Shown here piece by piece: positions 10,034 through 18,825 of a stretch of 64,000 bases of DNA. How positions within the stretch are numbered: position 1 is the stretch's first letter; each line of letters starts with the position of its first letter. The stretch is from Symbiodinium natans (lineage: Eukaryota > Sar > Dinophyceae > Suessiales > Symbiodiniaceae). The notes below the pieces were generated by a model. It did no database searches. It saw nothing but the letters and a program-made list of their open reading frames with translations, and was not told the origin of the DNA. Where the stretch lies: contig CAJNDS010002379.1 of NCBI GenBank assembly GCA_905221605.1, forward strand, positions 782,001-846,000. Direction: 5' to 3'. The position numbers were made by a program, and so were the translations under genes.

Positions 10034-10105
10034 GGCCTGCACGTGGGCCGGTGGTGGTTCCTTCGCCGCGCCGAGCTCCGTCCTGGGCTGTGCTTCGGGC
10101 TTTAG
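10031..10105 (+). CDS. Exon-like fragment, unknown protein
   Basis: About 65-bp island flanked C-left, G-right. + frame LHVGRWWFLRRAELRPGLCF, closed by the first heptamer TAG. Short; codon composition is GC-rich like its neighbours. Confidence 0.38.
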   Translation, partial: LGLHVGRWWFLRRAELRPGLCFGL

Positions 10106-10107
10106 GG

Positions 10108-10185
10108 TTTAGGGTTTATATATAATAGGGTTTAGGGTTTATATATAATAGGGTTTAGGGTTTATATATAATAGGGTTTATTTAG
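10108..10185. repeat. 23-bp repeat containing heptamers, three copies
   Basis: Unit ATAGGGTTTAGGGTTTATATA plus two bases: heptamers interrupted by a TATATA insert, amplified three times as a block. Confidence 0.9.
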
Positions 10186-10200
10186 GGTTTAGAGTCTAGG

Positions 10201-10434
10201 GTGGCAAGACCCTTGCTTCACCAGAGTGAAGGCTTGCAGATTCAGGATGCTTTGGGGCTTTCATACTCTCCTGAAGCCTACAAGCCCATAAAGCAAACGT
10301 CCCCAAAACCCCTGCACCCTAAAACCCCACAAGCCCCGCAACGCCCCAAACAACCCAACAAAACTTGGGAGCTCCTAAACCCCAAACCCATAACCCTAAA
10401 CCCGAAACCCGAAACCCTAAACCCTAAACCCTGA
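10201..10434 (+). CDS. Exon-like fragment, unknown protein
   Basis: Unique part 10201-10320: RPLLHQSEGLQIQDALGLSY, then lysine/proline-rich sequence derived from degenerate C-type repeat. Flanked G-left, C-right, one of the minority orientation. No start ATG. Confidence 0.33.
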   Translation: MARPLLHQSEGLQIQDALGLSYSPEAYKPIKQTSPKPLHPKTPQAPQRPKQPNKTWELLNPKPITLNPKPETLNPKP

Positions 10435-10455
10435 ATCCTAAACCCTAAACCCTAA

Positions 10456-10542
10456 GCCAGGCGGCTACTGGCCAGCACCGCCAGCGCCGCTGCGGGCGCT
10501 GCAGCTGGGAGGGCTAGAGACCTCGGAGGCGGAGGCGTTTAG
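10456..10542 (+). CDS. Exon-like fragment, alanine-rich
   Basis: Island of about 80 bp flanked C-left, G-right. + frame RRLLASTASAAAGAAAGRAR, closed by a heptamer TAG. Low complexity reduces confidence. Confidence 0.3.
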   Translation, partial: ARRLLASTASAAAGAAAGRARDLGGGGV

Positions 10543-10728
10543 GGTTTAGGGTTTAGGGTTTAGGGTTTAGGGTTTAGGGTTTAGGGTTTAGGGTTTAGGG
10601 TTTAGGGTTTAGGGTTTAGGGTTTAGGGTTTGGGGTTTGGGGTTTAGGGTTTAGGGTTTAGGGTTTAGGGTTTAGGGTTCCAGGTTTAGGGGCTTATGGG
10701 ATTTAGGGTTTCGGAGTTTAGGGCTTTG
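10541..10728 (+). repeat. TTTAGGG tract (G-type), 3' end abuts C-type block
   Basis: About 20 units with a few TTTGGGG, then degenerate. At 10729-10737 the sequence passes directly from GGGTTTA into CCTAAACCC: a G-to-C junction between two islands. Confidence 0.97.
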
Positions 10729-10734
10729 GGTTTA

Positions 10735-10908
10735 CCTAAACCCTAAGCCCTAAGCCCTAAGCCCTAAGCCCTAAGCCCTAAGCCCTAAGCCCTAAGCCCT
10801 AAGCCCTAAGCCCTAAGCCCTAAGCCCTAAACCCTAAACCCTAAACCCTAAACCCTAGACCCTAAACCCTAAACCCTAAACCCTAAACCCTAAACCCTAA
10901 ACCCTAAA
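10735..10908 (-). repeat. CCCTAAG then CCCTAAA tract (C-type)
   Basis: About twelve CCCTAAG variant units followed by CCCTAAA. Left cap of the next island. Confidence 0.97.
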
Positions 10909-11023
10909 CCTTACCACATCCGGGGGCCAGGATGCTTCAAAGGTGGAGTCGGACGCGGCTCGAGGCTACCCGGCCTGCAAGCGGGCGCGGCCTTACTATG
11001 CACCTTCAAAAGGGCCTGTTTAG
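10907..11023 (+). CDS. Exon-like fragment, unknown protein
   Basis: A 105-bp island flanked C-left, G-right. + frame SGGQDASKVESDAARGYPAC then KRARPYYAPSKGP, closed by TAG of the first TTTAGGG. Strong coding character, hydrophilic, no low complexity. Internal exon piece. Confidence 0.5.
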   Translation, partial: NLTTSGGQDASKVESDAARGYPACKRARPYYAPSKGPV

Positions 11024-11482
11024 GGTTTAGGGCTAGGGTTTAGGGTTTAGGGTTTAGGGTTTAGGATTTAGGATTTAGGGTTTAGGGTTTAGGGTTTAGG
11101 GCTTAGGGGGTTTCGGGTTTAGGGCTTTAGGGTTCAGTGTTCTAGGGTTTAGGGTCTAAGGTTCAGGGTTTAGGGATTTTGGGATTTGGGGTTTGATGGT
11201 TAAGGGATTAGGGAATTAGGGAATTAATTCTGAGTAGAACCCTGCTTAAAACACTCCGTTCTCACTATGAGTTCCAGGTGCAGGAGTTAGGCTCCTAGCA
11301 ATCTGACGCTGAACCAAGAAAACCTAAAACCCTAAATCCTAAACCCCTAAACCCTAAAACCCTAAAACCCCAATGCCCTAAAAAAACCCTTAAGCCCTAA
11401 AACCGTAAAACCCTAAAAGCCTAAACCCCTAAAACCCCATACCCCAAACCCCAAACCCCAAACCCCAAACCCGAACCATCTG

Positions 11483-11779
11483 ATGAATGGAGGTGGAACG
11501 ACCCAAGTTCGAACACTTGGGGTGGTTGAGGCCGGTTTGCGCTTCAGTGTCTCGGCGATTTTGAAAGTCTCAAGTTGTCAAGATCGTGGAAGGTTTGGGG
11601 GAAATTTGGGTTTGCCAAAACCTGAGCCTGTCAGAGTGTATGGACCACAGGACCTTCTTCTAGTCTTCATGTACCAACTGTGGACCAAAACCATTTATAT
11701 AGGAGGTTCTCCTGACCGGCCGAAAGCTGCAACCCCCAAACCTTCAGGTAACCTTGAAGGGTTTAGGGTGTTGCTGTGA
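11483..11779 (+). CDS. Open frame of 98 codons, possible donor site, unknown protein
   Basis: ATG at 11483. Central part reads GPQDLLLVFMYQLWTKTIYI then GGSPDRPKAATPKPS. A CCTTCAG/GTAACC donor-like site lies at about 11750, after which the frame enters repeat. The most extended non-repetitive frame in this part. C-type repeat on the left. No domain recognised. Confidence 0.45.
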   Translation: MNGGGTTQVRTLGVVEAGLRFSVSAILKVSSCQDRGRFGGNLGLPKPEPVRVYGPQDLLLVFMYQLWTKTIYIGGSPDRPKAATPKPSGNLEGFRVLL

Positions 11780-11870
11780 TTCGGGTTTATGGGTGCAATT
11801 CGGCTTTAGGGTATTAGGCCAAACCCCCAAACCCCAAACCCTAAGCCCTAAACCCTAAACCCTATAAACC

Positions 11871-11963
11871 CTAAACTCCCTGAACCATAAGCCTAAAGAA
11901 CTCCTTCGCTTGCCTCAGTGGAGTCGGCGTCGCGCCCCCAAGCGGGGCGAGCGCCGGAAGCAT
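11871..11963 (-). CDS. Exon-like island, strand ambiguous
   Basis: Minus frame with ATG at 11963: LAPLGGATPTPLRQAKEFFR, stopping in C-type repeat. The + strand alternative over the same bases (ELLRLPQWSRRRAPKRGERR, TAG at 11966) is equally protein-like. One of the two is probably real. Confidence 0.35.
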   Translation of the reverse strand: MLPALAPLGGATPTPLRQAKEFFRLMVQGV

Positions 11964-12226
11964 GGCTAGGAACGCTTCTCGTGCTCAGCGTTGTTTACCT
12001 AATCACGAACCCTAAGTACAGGTCTGTCCTTTGACCATGAGATGTACTTCTGAGGCTGCATTCAGCACTGCTGTGGCAGGCTTACAGTTTCTCGAGGTTT
12101 CGGTCTTGGGGTTGAGGGTTTAGGATCAACCCCTCAGGTGCTTCCATTCAACTTGAAGAAGCAGTGTCTCCCAAAGCAACACCCCGCTCAACACCTGAAC
12201 CCCAAACCCTAAGCTCTTTACCCTAG

Positions 12227-12316
12227 CCACACATCTACGAACAAATCTACAAATACGAGTCGGCTGCGCGAGAAATTCCCCCAAAAGTGCTGAGGGCTTG
12301 GGGATGTCGGGCTTAG
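12227..12316 (+). CDS. Exon-like fragment, unknown protein
   Basis: + frame HIYEQIYKYESAAREIPPKV then LRAWGCRA, 29 codons between a TAG at 12224 and a TAG at 12314. Tyr/Glu-rich helical look. The preceding CCCTAG could serve as an acceptor AG. Confidence 0.42.
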   Translation, partial: PHIYEQIYKYESAAREIPPKVLRAWGCRA

Positions 12317-12974
12317 GAACCTCGATTGGCGAAGGCCTTAGGGTTTAGGGTTTACGGTCCTTCCTGCGTACTTGCACAGGATCCTATGTGTGGTAAGAAA
12401 GAACTGAGGTTTTCACACTGCAGTGCTACCAGTGTTCAAGTTCTCACATGGGGACCAGAGGTCATATGTTTTTACTATGCTCTTGGGTTTTATCGGGTTT
12501 AGGGTTTAGGGTTTAAGGTTTAGGGTTTAGAGTTTAGGGTTTAGGGTTTAGGGTTTAGGGTTTAGGGGGATGTAGGTAGAGGGTCTTCAGCTCAGTGCTT
12601 CGGGTCTAGAGGTCTCAAGTCCGCTGGTTTAGGGTTCGAGGTCTAGAGTTCTTCGTTCCCAACATGGTTTCCGCCTAAGTCCTCAAGCCTCAACCCTGAC
12701 GCCTGAACTAGACCCAGGAGCAACCTCCCAGACCCTAAACCCTAAACCCTAAACCCTAAACCCTAAACCATAGGCCGCCCGCGCCAGGCGGCGGCCGGTA
12801 CAACTGAACGCTACCGCTTCGAGATCTGCTTGCTTTGCCAAGCAGATCGAGCTTGCCACACCTGATGCATCCCTGCTAGCCATAGGGCACAATGTAATAA
12901 TGGATTAACCCTAAACCCCCGACGCGCGATCCCGGCGGGGGAGGTCGGGCCTAAGAAGCTGTTGCGCCCCCACC

Positions 12975-13480
12975 AGGTTGCCCCCGCCAGGGTTGCCCCC
13001 GGTTGCCCCCGCCAGGGTTGCCCCCGCCAGGGCTGCCCCCGCCAGGGTTGCCCCCGCCAGGGTTGCCCCCGCCAGGGTTGCCCCCGCCAGGGTTGCCCCC
13101 GCCAGGGTTGCCCCCGCCAGGGTTGCCCCCGCCAGGGTTGCCCCTGCCAGGGTTGCCCCCGCCAGGGTTGCCCCCGCCAGGGTTGCCCCCGCCAGGGTTG
13201 CCCCCAGGGTTGCCCCCGCCAGGTTGCCCCCGCCAGGGTTGCCGCCCCCGCCAGGGTTGCCCCCGCGTTGCAGGGTTGCCCCCGCCAGGGTTGCCCCCGC
13301 CAGGGTTGCCCCAGGGTTGCCCCCGCCAGGGTTGCCCCGCCAGGGTTGTCCCCACCAGGGTTGCCCCCGCCCGGGTTTGCCCCCGCCAGGGTCGCCCCCG
13401 CCAGAGTTGCCGGTTGCCCCCGCCAGGGTTGCCCCCGCCAGGGTTGCCCCCGCGGGTTGCCTCCGCCAAGGTTTACTTCT
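12975..13480. repeat. 15-bp GCCAGGGTTGCCCCC array
   Basis: About 30 units with small deletions; further units at 13630-13860, 14265-14400, 14625-14665 and 14835-14910. Because 15 is a multiple of 3, all six frames are open and give pentapeptide repeats (PPGLP, RQGCP, ARVAP on +; GGGNP, WRGQP, ATLAG on minus). The long frames here are explained by this and are not annotated as genes. Confidence 0.95.
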
Positions 13481-13866
13481 GCAGGGTGACAGCGTTGCCC
13501 CCAGCCTACTGGAGTTGCCCCCTCCGGTTGCCCCCCGAAATTGGCCTCGCCGCCTATTCAGGAATTGTGCACCTGTATGCTTCGTCGTCCTTGTCTATGA
13601 AGGGCCCTGCCAAAGTTCTCCATTATTAGTGGCCCCCGCCAGGGTCCAGACATATATAGATATATATGTTTATACCTCACCTTGCCCCTGCCAGGGTTGC
13701 CCCCGCCAGGGTTGCCCCCCACCAGGGTTGTCTCCGAGGTTCGCCCCCACCAGGGTGGCCTCTGCCAGGGTTGCCCCCGCCAGGGTTGCCCCCGCCAGGG
13801 TTGCCCCGCCAGGGTTGCCCCCGCCAGGGTTGCCCGCCAGGATGCCCCAGGGTTGTCCCCGCCATT

Positions 13867-14248
13867 TTTCATATTTTTAATCTACATTTTCTATCTTCTA
13901 ATATTCCTTTAAGGAATTCCACTAATAATAAAAGGGCATTTTTTCTCTCATTATTCGTAAAGATTTCTATGGAAAGATATTAATTCTCGATCTATATCTT
14001 CTTCAAATTCATTTCGGCTTCTCTTCTTTCTCACATCCAGTGAATGCAGTAGAAGCATGTGGATTACTTACTCCCTTACATAACGTACCTGAATGGTTTC
14101 TTATGCCAATATGCTATGCTAAAAGCTGTACCAAATAAAAATGCAGGATTCATTATCTTTCATCCTATTTTACTTTATGAGAAGTCTTTCAATGTCATTC
14201 TATTTTAAAATTAAGACGTCCAGTAGATTTAATGGTTTTTATCGCAAC
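13867..14248 (+). pseudogene. cob: Nuclear insertion of mitochondrial cytochrome b (cob), broken
   Basis: AT-rich stretch inside the 15-bp array. Frame 1 (13867-13962) holds LHFLSSNIPLRN, like the conserved LH..SSNPLG segment; frame 3 (13965-14108) holds SHPVNAVEACGLLTPLHNV then PEWF, the cytochrome b HP.N...TP.HIVPEW motif; frame 1 again (14110-14208) holds YAMLKAVPNKNAGFIIFHPI; a tail in frame 3 (14211-14248) reads LRRPVDLMVFIAT. At least three frameshifts and internal stops make it non-functional. It covers roughly the C-terminal third of the protein. The composition contrasts sharply with the array on both sides, so this is a transfer from the mitochondrion, not a nuclear gene. Confidence 0.8.
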
Positions 14249-14667
14249 CCCGCCGGGTTGCCCAGTTTTACCCCTGCCAGGGTTGCCCCCACCAGGGTTG
14301 CCCCCACCAGCGTTGCCCCCGCCAGGGTGCCGCCGAGTTAGGGTTGCCCTTGGCAGGGTTGCCCCGCCAGGGTTGCCCCCGCCAGGGTGACATTGCCCTC
14401 GCCGGGTTGCCCTGTCAGGGTTCCGCGCCTCCTCACGTCGCCTACTCAGGAATTGTGCACCTTCTCTGCGACGGCCCTACGCACCTCGTCCTCTTCGCGC
14501 GCTGGCGAGGCTTCGTCGTCCTTCTCTATGAAGTTTTGTTTAGTTGCCGAGCAGGGCTTCAAGTGCGAAGGGCCCTGTCAAAGTTCTCTATTAATTAATT
14601 GCCAGGGTTTCCCATTAGTAGTCACCCCCGCCAGGGCCCCGCCAGGGTTGCCCCCGCCAAGGTTGAC

Positions 14668-14702
<35 letters not shown>

Positions 14703-14830
14703 AACTTACTGGCCCAAAACCCAAGGAAATAAATGTTGGAACTTTCAGAATAAACTACCTTATAGGAAGCCCAAAAGTTGAAAAGTTGGGTTTTGAGAGT
14801 AAGGAAATAAGAAAGTGTTTTTTATACCAA
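14703..14830 (+). other. AT-rich insert with open frame, possible second organellar piece
   Basis: Follows a (TA)n(GA)n microsatellite (14667-14702). A + frame (KPKEINVGTFRINYLIGSPK then VEKLGFESKEIRKCF) is open and very different in composition from the array around it. I cannot identify it. Mitochondrial origin is only suggested by composition and proximity to the cob remnant. Confidence 0.3.
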
Positions 14831-14984
14831 AAATGCCCCTTCCAGGGTTGCCCGTGCCAGGGTTGCCCCCGCCAGGGTCGCCCCCGCAGTTGCCCCCGCC
14901 AGGGCCCTTGCGCCAGCGGGTGGCCGGGCCTTCCGCGCTTGGCCCTCGCCATTCTGCCATATGAATGAGCTTGGGTCCGGAATT

Positions 14985-15206
14985 GGGCTTGAGGGTGTCT
15001 TAAACACAGTATGGGTGAAACAGATTGTCCCGCTCCCTGTTGATCCAGGAAAGTGTAGGCTCAAGCAACAGCAGTGGAGGGTAGACCGCTCTAAACCCGA
15101 AAAAGGCGGCAGTTTGGGTGGCTGGGGTGGGATCCGCTGCACCGAGGCGGCCCGACGCGCCACCACTGGCGCGGGTCGGGACCGCGGCACTTTGGAACAC
15201 CCTAAA
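14985..15206 (+). CDS. Conserved tail of composite element, open frame
   Basis: + frame LEGVLNTVWVKQIVPLPVDP, GKCRLKQQQ, DRSKPEKGGSLGGWGGIRCT, open into the CCCTAAA run. The same protein-like frame is kept in copy B, where a CAG run and about 16 codons are inserted in frame. A minus frame is also open. Differences between copies are too few to judge selection. Confidence 0.4.
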
Positions 15207-15368
15207 CCCTAAACCCTAAACCCTAAACCCTAAACCCTAAACCCTGAACCTAAACCCCAAACCCTAAACGTATCCTTTTTGTGCTAAAGGGGCTTAGAAG
15301 GGAACCGAAGTCTCATAAACAGGGAATATCGGCCTACTTGGAGGTGCATGGGTACTTATAGTAGCCCC

Positions 15369-15465
15369 AGGGTTTAGGGTTTAGGGTTTAGGGTTTAGGG
15401 TTTAGGGTTTAGGGTTTAGGGTTTAGGGTTTAGGGTTTAGGGTTTAGGGTTTAGGGTTTAGGGTA
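15369..15465 (+). repeat. TTTAGGG tract (G-type)
   Basis: About 14 perfect units. The 15271-15368 segment to its left resembles fold-back family 6. Confidence 0.97.
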
Positions 15466-15469
15466 TAAG

Positions 15470-15600
15470 CTAGGCTGCCGAGTAACCTAGGCTTAAAAAG
15501 GGTGCCCTTTTTTCCTTAAAGGGGTTTATAAGGGAACCTAAACCCCCCAGAAAGGGAATAAGGGTACTACTGGGCATCCTAGTAAGTCTACTTATGACCT
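15470..15600. mobile_element. Fold-back family 6 copy
   Basis: CGAGTAACCTAGGCTTAAAA ... GGGTGCCCTTTTTTCC ... AAGGGAACCTAAACC ... AAGGGTACTACTGGGCATCC ... AGTAAGTCTACTTATGAC. Same order at 40957-41065 and 18591-18712. Confidence 0.55.
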
Positions 15601-15745
15601 ACTTAGAGGACTTGGGGGACTTGAGGGGCTTCTCTAAGTACAGTTATAGTTGGGGTTGTAAGTGCCCTGAACCCCCCAAGTACTCTGGATCCTAGGAACG
15701 GTTGCGGACCCTAAGCTAAACCCTAAACCCTAAACCCCAAACCCT

Positions 15746-15868
15746 AAACCCCCAAAATCCCCTAGCTGCTTCCGGGGGCAGGACCTTGTAGACCACTTTC
15801 ACGAAGAGCATCTCGATCATGCGCACGGGCCTCTTGTCGGCATCCTTCCGAAACGATCTTGCCGAAAT
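15746..15868 (-). CDS. Exon-like fragment, unknown protein
   Basis: Minus frame RKDADKRPVRMIEMLFVKVV then YKVLPPEAARG: very good coding character. It opens after a TAG at 15871-15869 (possible acceptor) and runs into C-type repeat. Flanked C on both sides. Confidence 0.5.
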
Positions 15869-15884
15869 CTACTGTAAAGTCTGA

Positions 15885-15985
15885 GCCCTAAACCCTAAAC
15901 CCTAAACCCTAAACCCCAAACCCTAAACCCTAAACCCTAAACCCCAAACCCTAAACCCTAAACCCTAAACCCCAAACCCCAAACC
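15885..15985 (-). repeat. CCCTAAA/CCCCAAA tract (C-type)
   Basis: About 14 units, alternating blocks of the two variants. Confidence 0.96.
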
Positions 15986-15986
15986 C

Positions 15987-16079
15987 CGAACCCCCCACCT
16001 CTTCTGCTGCCTCAGAGTTTCGGGAATCGACCATAAGATGCTCAGCGTGCGGTTCAGGGCTTTGTGCGTAGAAGGGGGC
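15987..16079 (-). CDS. Exon-like fragment, unknown protein
   Basis: Minus frame YAQSPEPHAEHLMVDSRNSE then AAEEVGGSG, 31 codons, acidic. Flanked C-left, G-right. Starts after a stop contributed by TTAGGATTTAGG. Confidence 0.47.
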
Positions 16080-16431
16080 TTAGGATTTAGGGCTTCCTGA
16101 ACCCTAATCCCTGAAATTAGGGTTTAGGGTTTAGGGTTTAGGGTTTAGGGTTTAGGGTTCAAGGCTCAGGGTTCAGGGTTTAGGGTTTGGGGCTTCACCT
16201 GGTCAAGTCAGGTACTTCCTGACGACCCTCAGGAGAAAAAACACGTTTCTGGCAGCTTGAGGACTTCAGGGGACTGAACCCTAAGCCCTCAGCCCGAAAC
16301 CCCAAACCCTAAACCCTAAACCCTAAACCCTAAACCCCAAACCCTAAACCTAAACCCCATACCCCAAACCCTAAACCCTAAACCCCAAACCCTAAACCCT
16401 AAACCCTGAACCCTAAACCCTAAACCCGGAA

Positions 16432-16527
16432 CCCACGGTCCAGCTCCAGCCAACAGAGGCCCTGTTCCAGTTCCGCGAAGAGCTCGTGGAGCTTCCTCCG
16501 GTGCGCATGGAGGGGTTTAGGGTTTAG
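16432..16527 (+). CDS. Exon-like fragment, unknown protein
   Basis: About 78-bp island flanked C-left, G-right. + frame TVQLQPTEALFQFREELVEL then PPVRMEG, closed by a heptamer TAG. Clear coding look. Confidence 0.5.
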   Translation, partial: PTVQLQPTEALFQFREELVELPPVRMEGFRV

Positions 16528-17352
16528 GGTTTAGGGTTTAGGGTTTAGGATTTAGGGTTCAGGGTTTAGGGTTCAGGGTTTAGGGTTTAGGGTTTACTCA
16601 GAAGCTCGTTTGGCTCGGTACGTCCACATAGTATGCCCAAGAAGCCCTACTATAGTCCCCACAACCCACATTGCTAACCCTACCTACCCTAAACCATAAA
16701 CCATAAACCCTAAACCCTAAACCCCAAACCCCAAACCCTAAAGCCTATACCCTAAAGCCTAAACCCTAAACCCCAAACCCTAAACCCTACTTGCTAAGTC
16801 CAAAGAGCTTCCAAGTAGGGTCCAAGGCTTGCAGGTGTGGAGGTTTGCTGGTCCGGGAAAAAGACTCCAACAAAATAGGGCTCCCAGGGCTCAGGGTCTG
16901 GGGTTTAGGCTTGAGGGCTTAGGTTTTGGGGCTTGGGGTTTAGGGTTTAAGTTTGAGGGCTTAGGGTACTAGGGTTAGGGATTCGGCTTTAGGGTGTAGG
17001 GTTCAGGTTCTAGGATTCTAGGATATAGGGTTTTAGTGCAAATATTAGGATTTTAGGTTTACAGGGTCGGCAGCGCCTCTTGCACGTGTAGGGCTCAAAT
17101 AGAGTTAGGGCCCCAGCAACCAAAAAGTGAAAAAGGGTTTAGGGTTTGGGTTTCAAGGTTTAAGGGTTTAGGGTTCGGGTTTGAGGCATCATGTAGGCGT
17201 GAGGCCAGAAGATCTGACACAAGGGCCCTGTTAAACCCGCCCCTAAACTCTAAGCCCTGAACCCTCCTAAACCCTGAACCCTGCACCCCGTTAAGCCCGC
17301 CCCTTAAACCCTAAACCCCTAAACCCTCCTAAACCCTGAGCCCTGAACCCTA

Positions 17353-17514
17353 AAAGATAGGCCTGTTGGAGCGATCAGTGGGAAAGGCTCTCCACACATA
17401 TGGAGGTACTTCCGCAAGAATTCCAAGGTGGAGTCCCCCATCATCTCGCTGGTGCCGGTGGTCTTCGAGTTAGGCCTGAAGTGGCTGCCGGATGCAGGTC
17501 CGGGTCCTCGCTGA
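17353..17514 (+). CDS. Exon-like frame, + strand, unknown protein
   Basis: + frame AISGKGSPHIWRYFRKNSKV then ESPIISLVPVVFELGLKWLP, TGA at 17512. Strongly protein-like. The minus strand of the same unique region (17319-17567) is also open. C-type repeat on the left; the unique region extends to about 17930. Confidence 0.42.
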   Translation, partial: KDRPVGAISGKGSPHIWRYFRKNSKVESPIISLVPVVFELGLKWLPDAGPGPR

Positions 17515-17709
17515 GGTTGGATGTCTCCCGGACACCTGCTGCACCAGAGCGTTCCAGCTGCGCCCATTGAAGCGGCAGAGATCCCGCAGGTAGGTCTGGT
17601 GCTTCTTCAGATCCGGCAGACGCCAAAACTGTGGTTTTCCGCTCCACCTTGCCAATCTCCAAGTTGGAATCATCACCACATTTGCAACTATTTGCACAAG
17701 AGCCCCCAC
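17470..17709 (-). CDS. Exon-like frame, minus strand, unknown protein
   Basis: Minus frame with ATG at 17709, 79 codons: LPDLKKHQTYLRDLCRFNGR then SWNALVQQVSGRHPTSA. It partly overlaps the + frame at 17353-17514, so the two are competing readings where they meet. A CCGCAG/GTAGGT site on + (about 17589) favours + for the left part only. Confidence 0.38.
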   Translation of the reverse strand: MGALVQIVANVVMIPTWRLARWSGKPQFWRLPDLKKHQTYLRDLCRFNGRSWNALVQQVSGRHPTSARTRTCIRQPLQA

Positions 17710-18047
17710 ATAATCAAAGAAAAATGGTAAGCAATACTGTTCTATTTTTTACGTTTCTTATTATTATCTTTATTATTATCTCTTGTTTTTTTTTGGGGGG
17801 ATGGGGTGCTTAAGCAAATAGTCACTTGAGAGATGAACCTCATGTGCTGATTGAAACATCAGCAGTTTCACTTACATGAAACGGATTGACTCTCCACGTC
17901 CGCAAACTTTCAACCCAAAAGCCCCTGAACTCCAAACCCTGGGCCATAAACCCTTCCCCTACATTAATAAACCCAAAACCCTCAACCTAAAACCCAACCC
18001 CTAAACCCTATACCCAAATCTCAAAACCCTAAACCCTAACCCTAAAC

Positions 18048-18146
18048 TCTACATCTTTCGTGAAGGTCCATGGGGTGGCCGACTCAGGCCTGAACCTCCT
18101 CACCGAAGCTACATGTAGGGGTCTAGGGTTTAGGGCTAGGGTTTAG
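18048..18146 (+). CDS. Exon-like fragment, unknown protein
   Basis: About 70-bp island flanked C-left, G-right. + frame TSFVKVHGVADSGLNLLTEA then TCRG, then repeat until a heptamer TAG. Confidence 0.47.
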   Translation, partial: STSFVKVHGVADSGLNLLTEATCRGLGFRARV

Positions 18147-18214
18147 GGCTAGGGTTTAGGGCCAGGGTCAGGGGGCTTAGAATTTAGGGGTTTGGGGTTT
18201 AGGGCTTAGGGGGT

Positions 18215-18301
18215 TTAGAACTTAAGTACGCCCCACCATCTCCAGTGCCTGAAGCCATCTTTGCCGAAGTTGTCCAGATCCGTCTGCAGACGGCGGGCAA
18301 C
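18215..18301 (-). CDS. Exon-like fragment, unknown protein
   Basis: Minus frame ARRLQTDLDNFGKDGFRHWR then WWGVLKF, 28 codons to a TAA from the left repeat. Flanked G-left, C-right, the minority orientation. Confidence 0.45.
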   Translation of the reverse strand, partial: VARRLQTDLDNFGKDGFRHWRWWGVLKF

Positions 18302-18417
18302 CCCAAACCCTAAACCCTAAACGCTAAACCCTAAACCCTAAACCCTAATTAAACCCTGAACCCGAAACCCTAAACCCTAAACCCTCAACCCTCAACCCTC
18401 AACCCTAAACCCTAAAC

Positions 18418-18513
18418 CCAATCCCAGAGGCCATGGACATCCGCAACTGCAAGCCCCGAACCCCTAAACCCTTAGAAGCGAAAAGCCATGACACGAGGTT
18501 TCGGGTGTCGTAG
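18418..18513 (+). CDS. Exon-like fragment, unknown protein
   Basis: + frame IPEAMDIRNCKPRTPKPLEA then KSHDTRFRVS, TAG at 18511. The middle passes through one CCCCTAAACCC that has been absorbed into the frame. Confidence 0.38.
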   Translation, partial: PIPEAMDIRNCKPRTPKPLEAKSHDTRFRVS

Positions 18514-18590
18514 GGTTTGGGGCTTAGGTTTTGGGGTTCGGGGTTTGGGGTTTAGGGTTTGGGGTTTAGGGTTTGGGTTTCCCCCCCCCC

Positions 18591-18712
18591 AATACTAGAC
18601 CCAGGAGTAACCACCTAGCAATAAAAAGGGCACCCTTTTTGGGTTTTTTATGGGCATTATGAGGGAACCCCAACCCTAAAAAAAGGAACAAGGGCCCTAG
18701 CATATAGAGATT
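18591..18712. mobile_element. Fold-back family 6 copy
   Basis: CTAGACCCAGGAGTAACCAC ... AAAAAGGGCACCCTTTTTGG ... GAGGGAACCCCAACCC ... AACAAGGGCCCTAGC. Immediately followed by a family 4 copy. Confidence 0.5.
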
Positions 18713-18715
18713 TTG

Positions 18716-18825
18716 GTATATGGTCGCTTCTCTAAAGTATGGTCCTTTTTTATGGCGGTCCCAATCATAAGGCGGGCCCCTACTATGTAGAACACCACAT
18801 AATTTAGAGATCTGACTGCATAGGG
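18716..18825. mobile_element. Fold-back family 4 copy
   Basis: TATATGGTCGCTTCTCTAAAG ... GGTCCTTTTTTATGGC ... CATAAGGCGGGCCCC ... TTTAGAGATCTGACTGCATA; arms pair imperfectly. Confidence 0.5.

Larger units (their letters stand above)
12771..15200. mobile_element. Composite repeated element, copy A
   Basis: Bounded on both sides by CCCTAAA runs (left ends 12770, right begins 15201). The first 203 bp (12771-12973) match 62016-62218 with one difference that I can see (12930). The tail 14985-15200 matches 63629-63963 apart from a CAG/AT insertion and few substitutions. A core at about 13522-13645 (AATTGTGCACCTGTATGC ... AAGGGCCCTGCCAAAGTTCT) is shared with 62647-62765 and again, split, with 14440-14605. 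In between lie the 15-bp array and the cob remnant. No transposase frame. Could be a non-autonomous element or a segmental duplication. Confidence 0.75.

Noticed and set aside
12951-13880. Very long open frames on both strands (up to 300 codons) rich in Pro/Arg/Gly
   Set aside because: They are the six-frame translation of a 15-bp repeat; all frames are open for arithmetic reasons.
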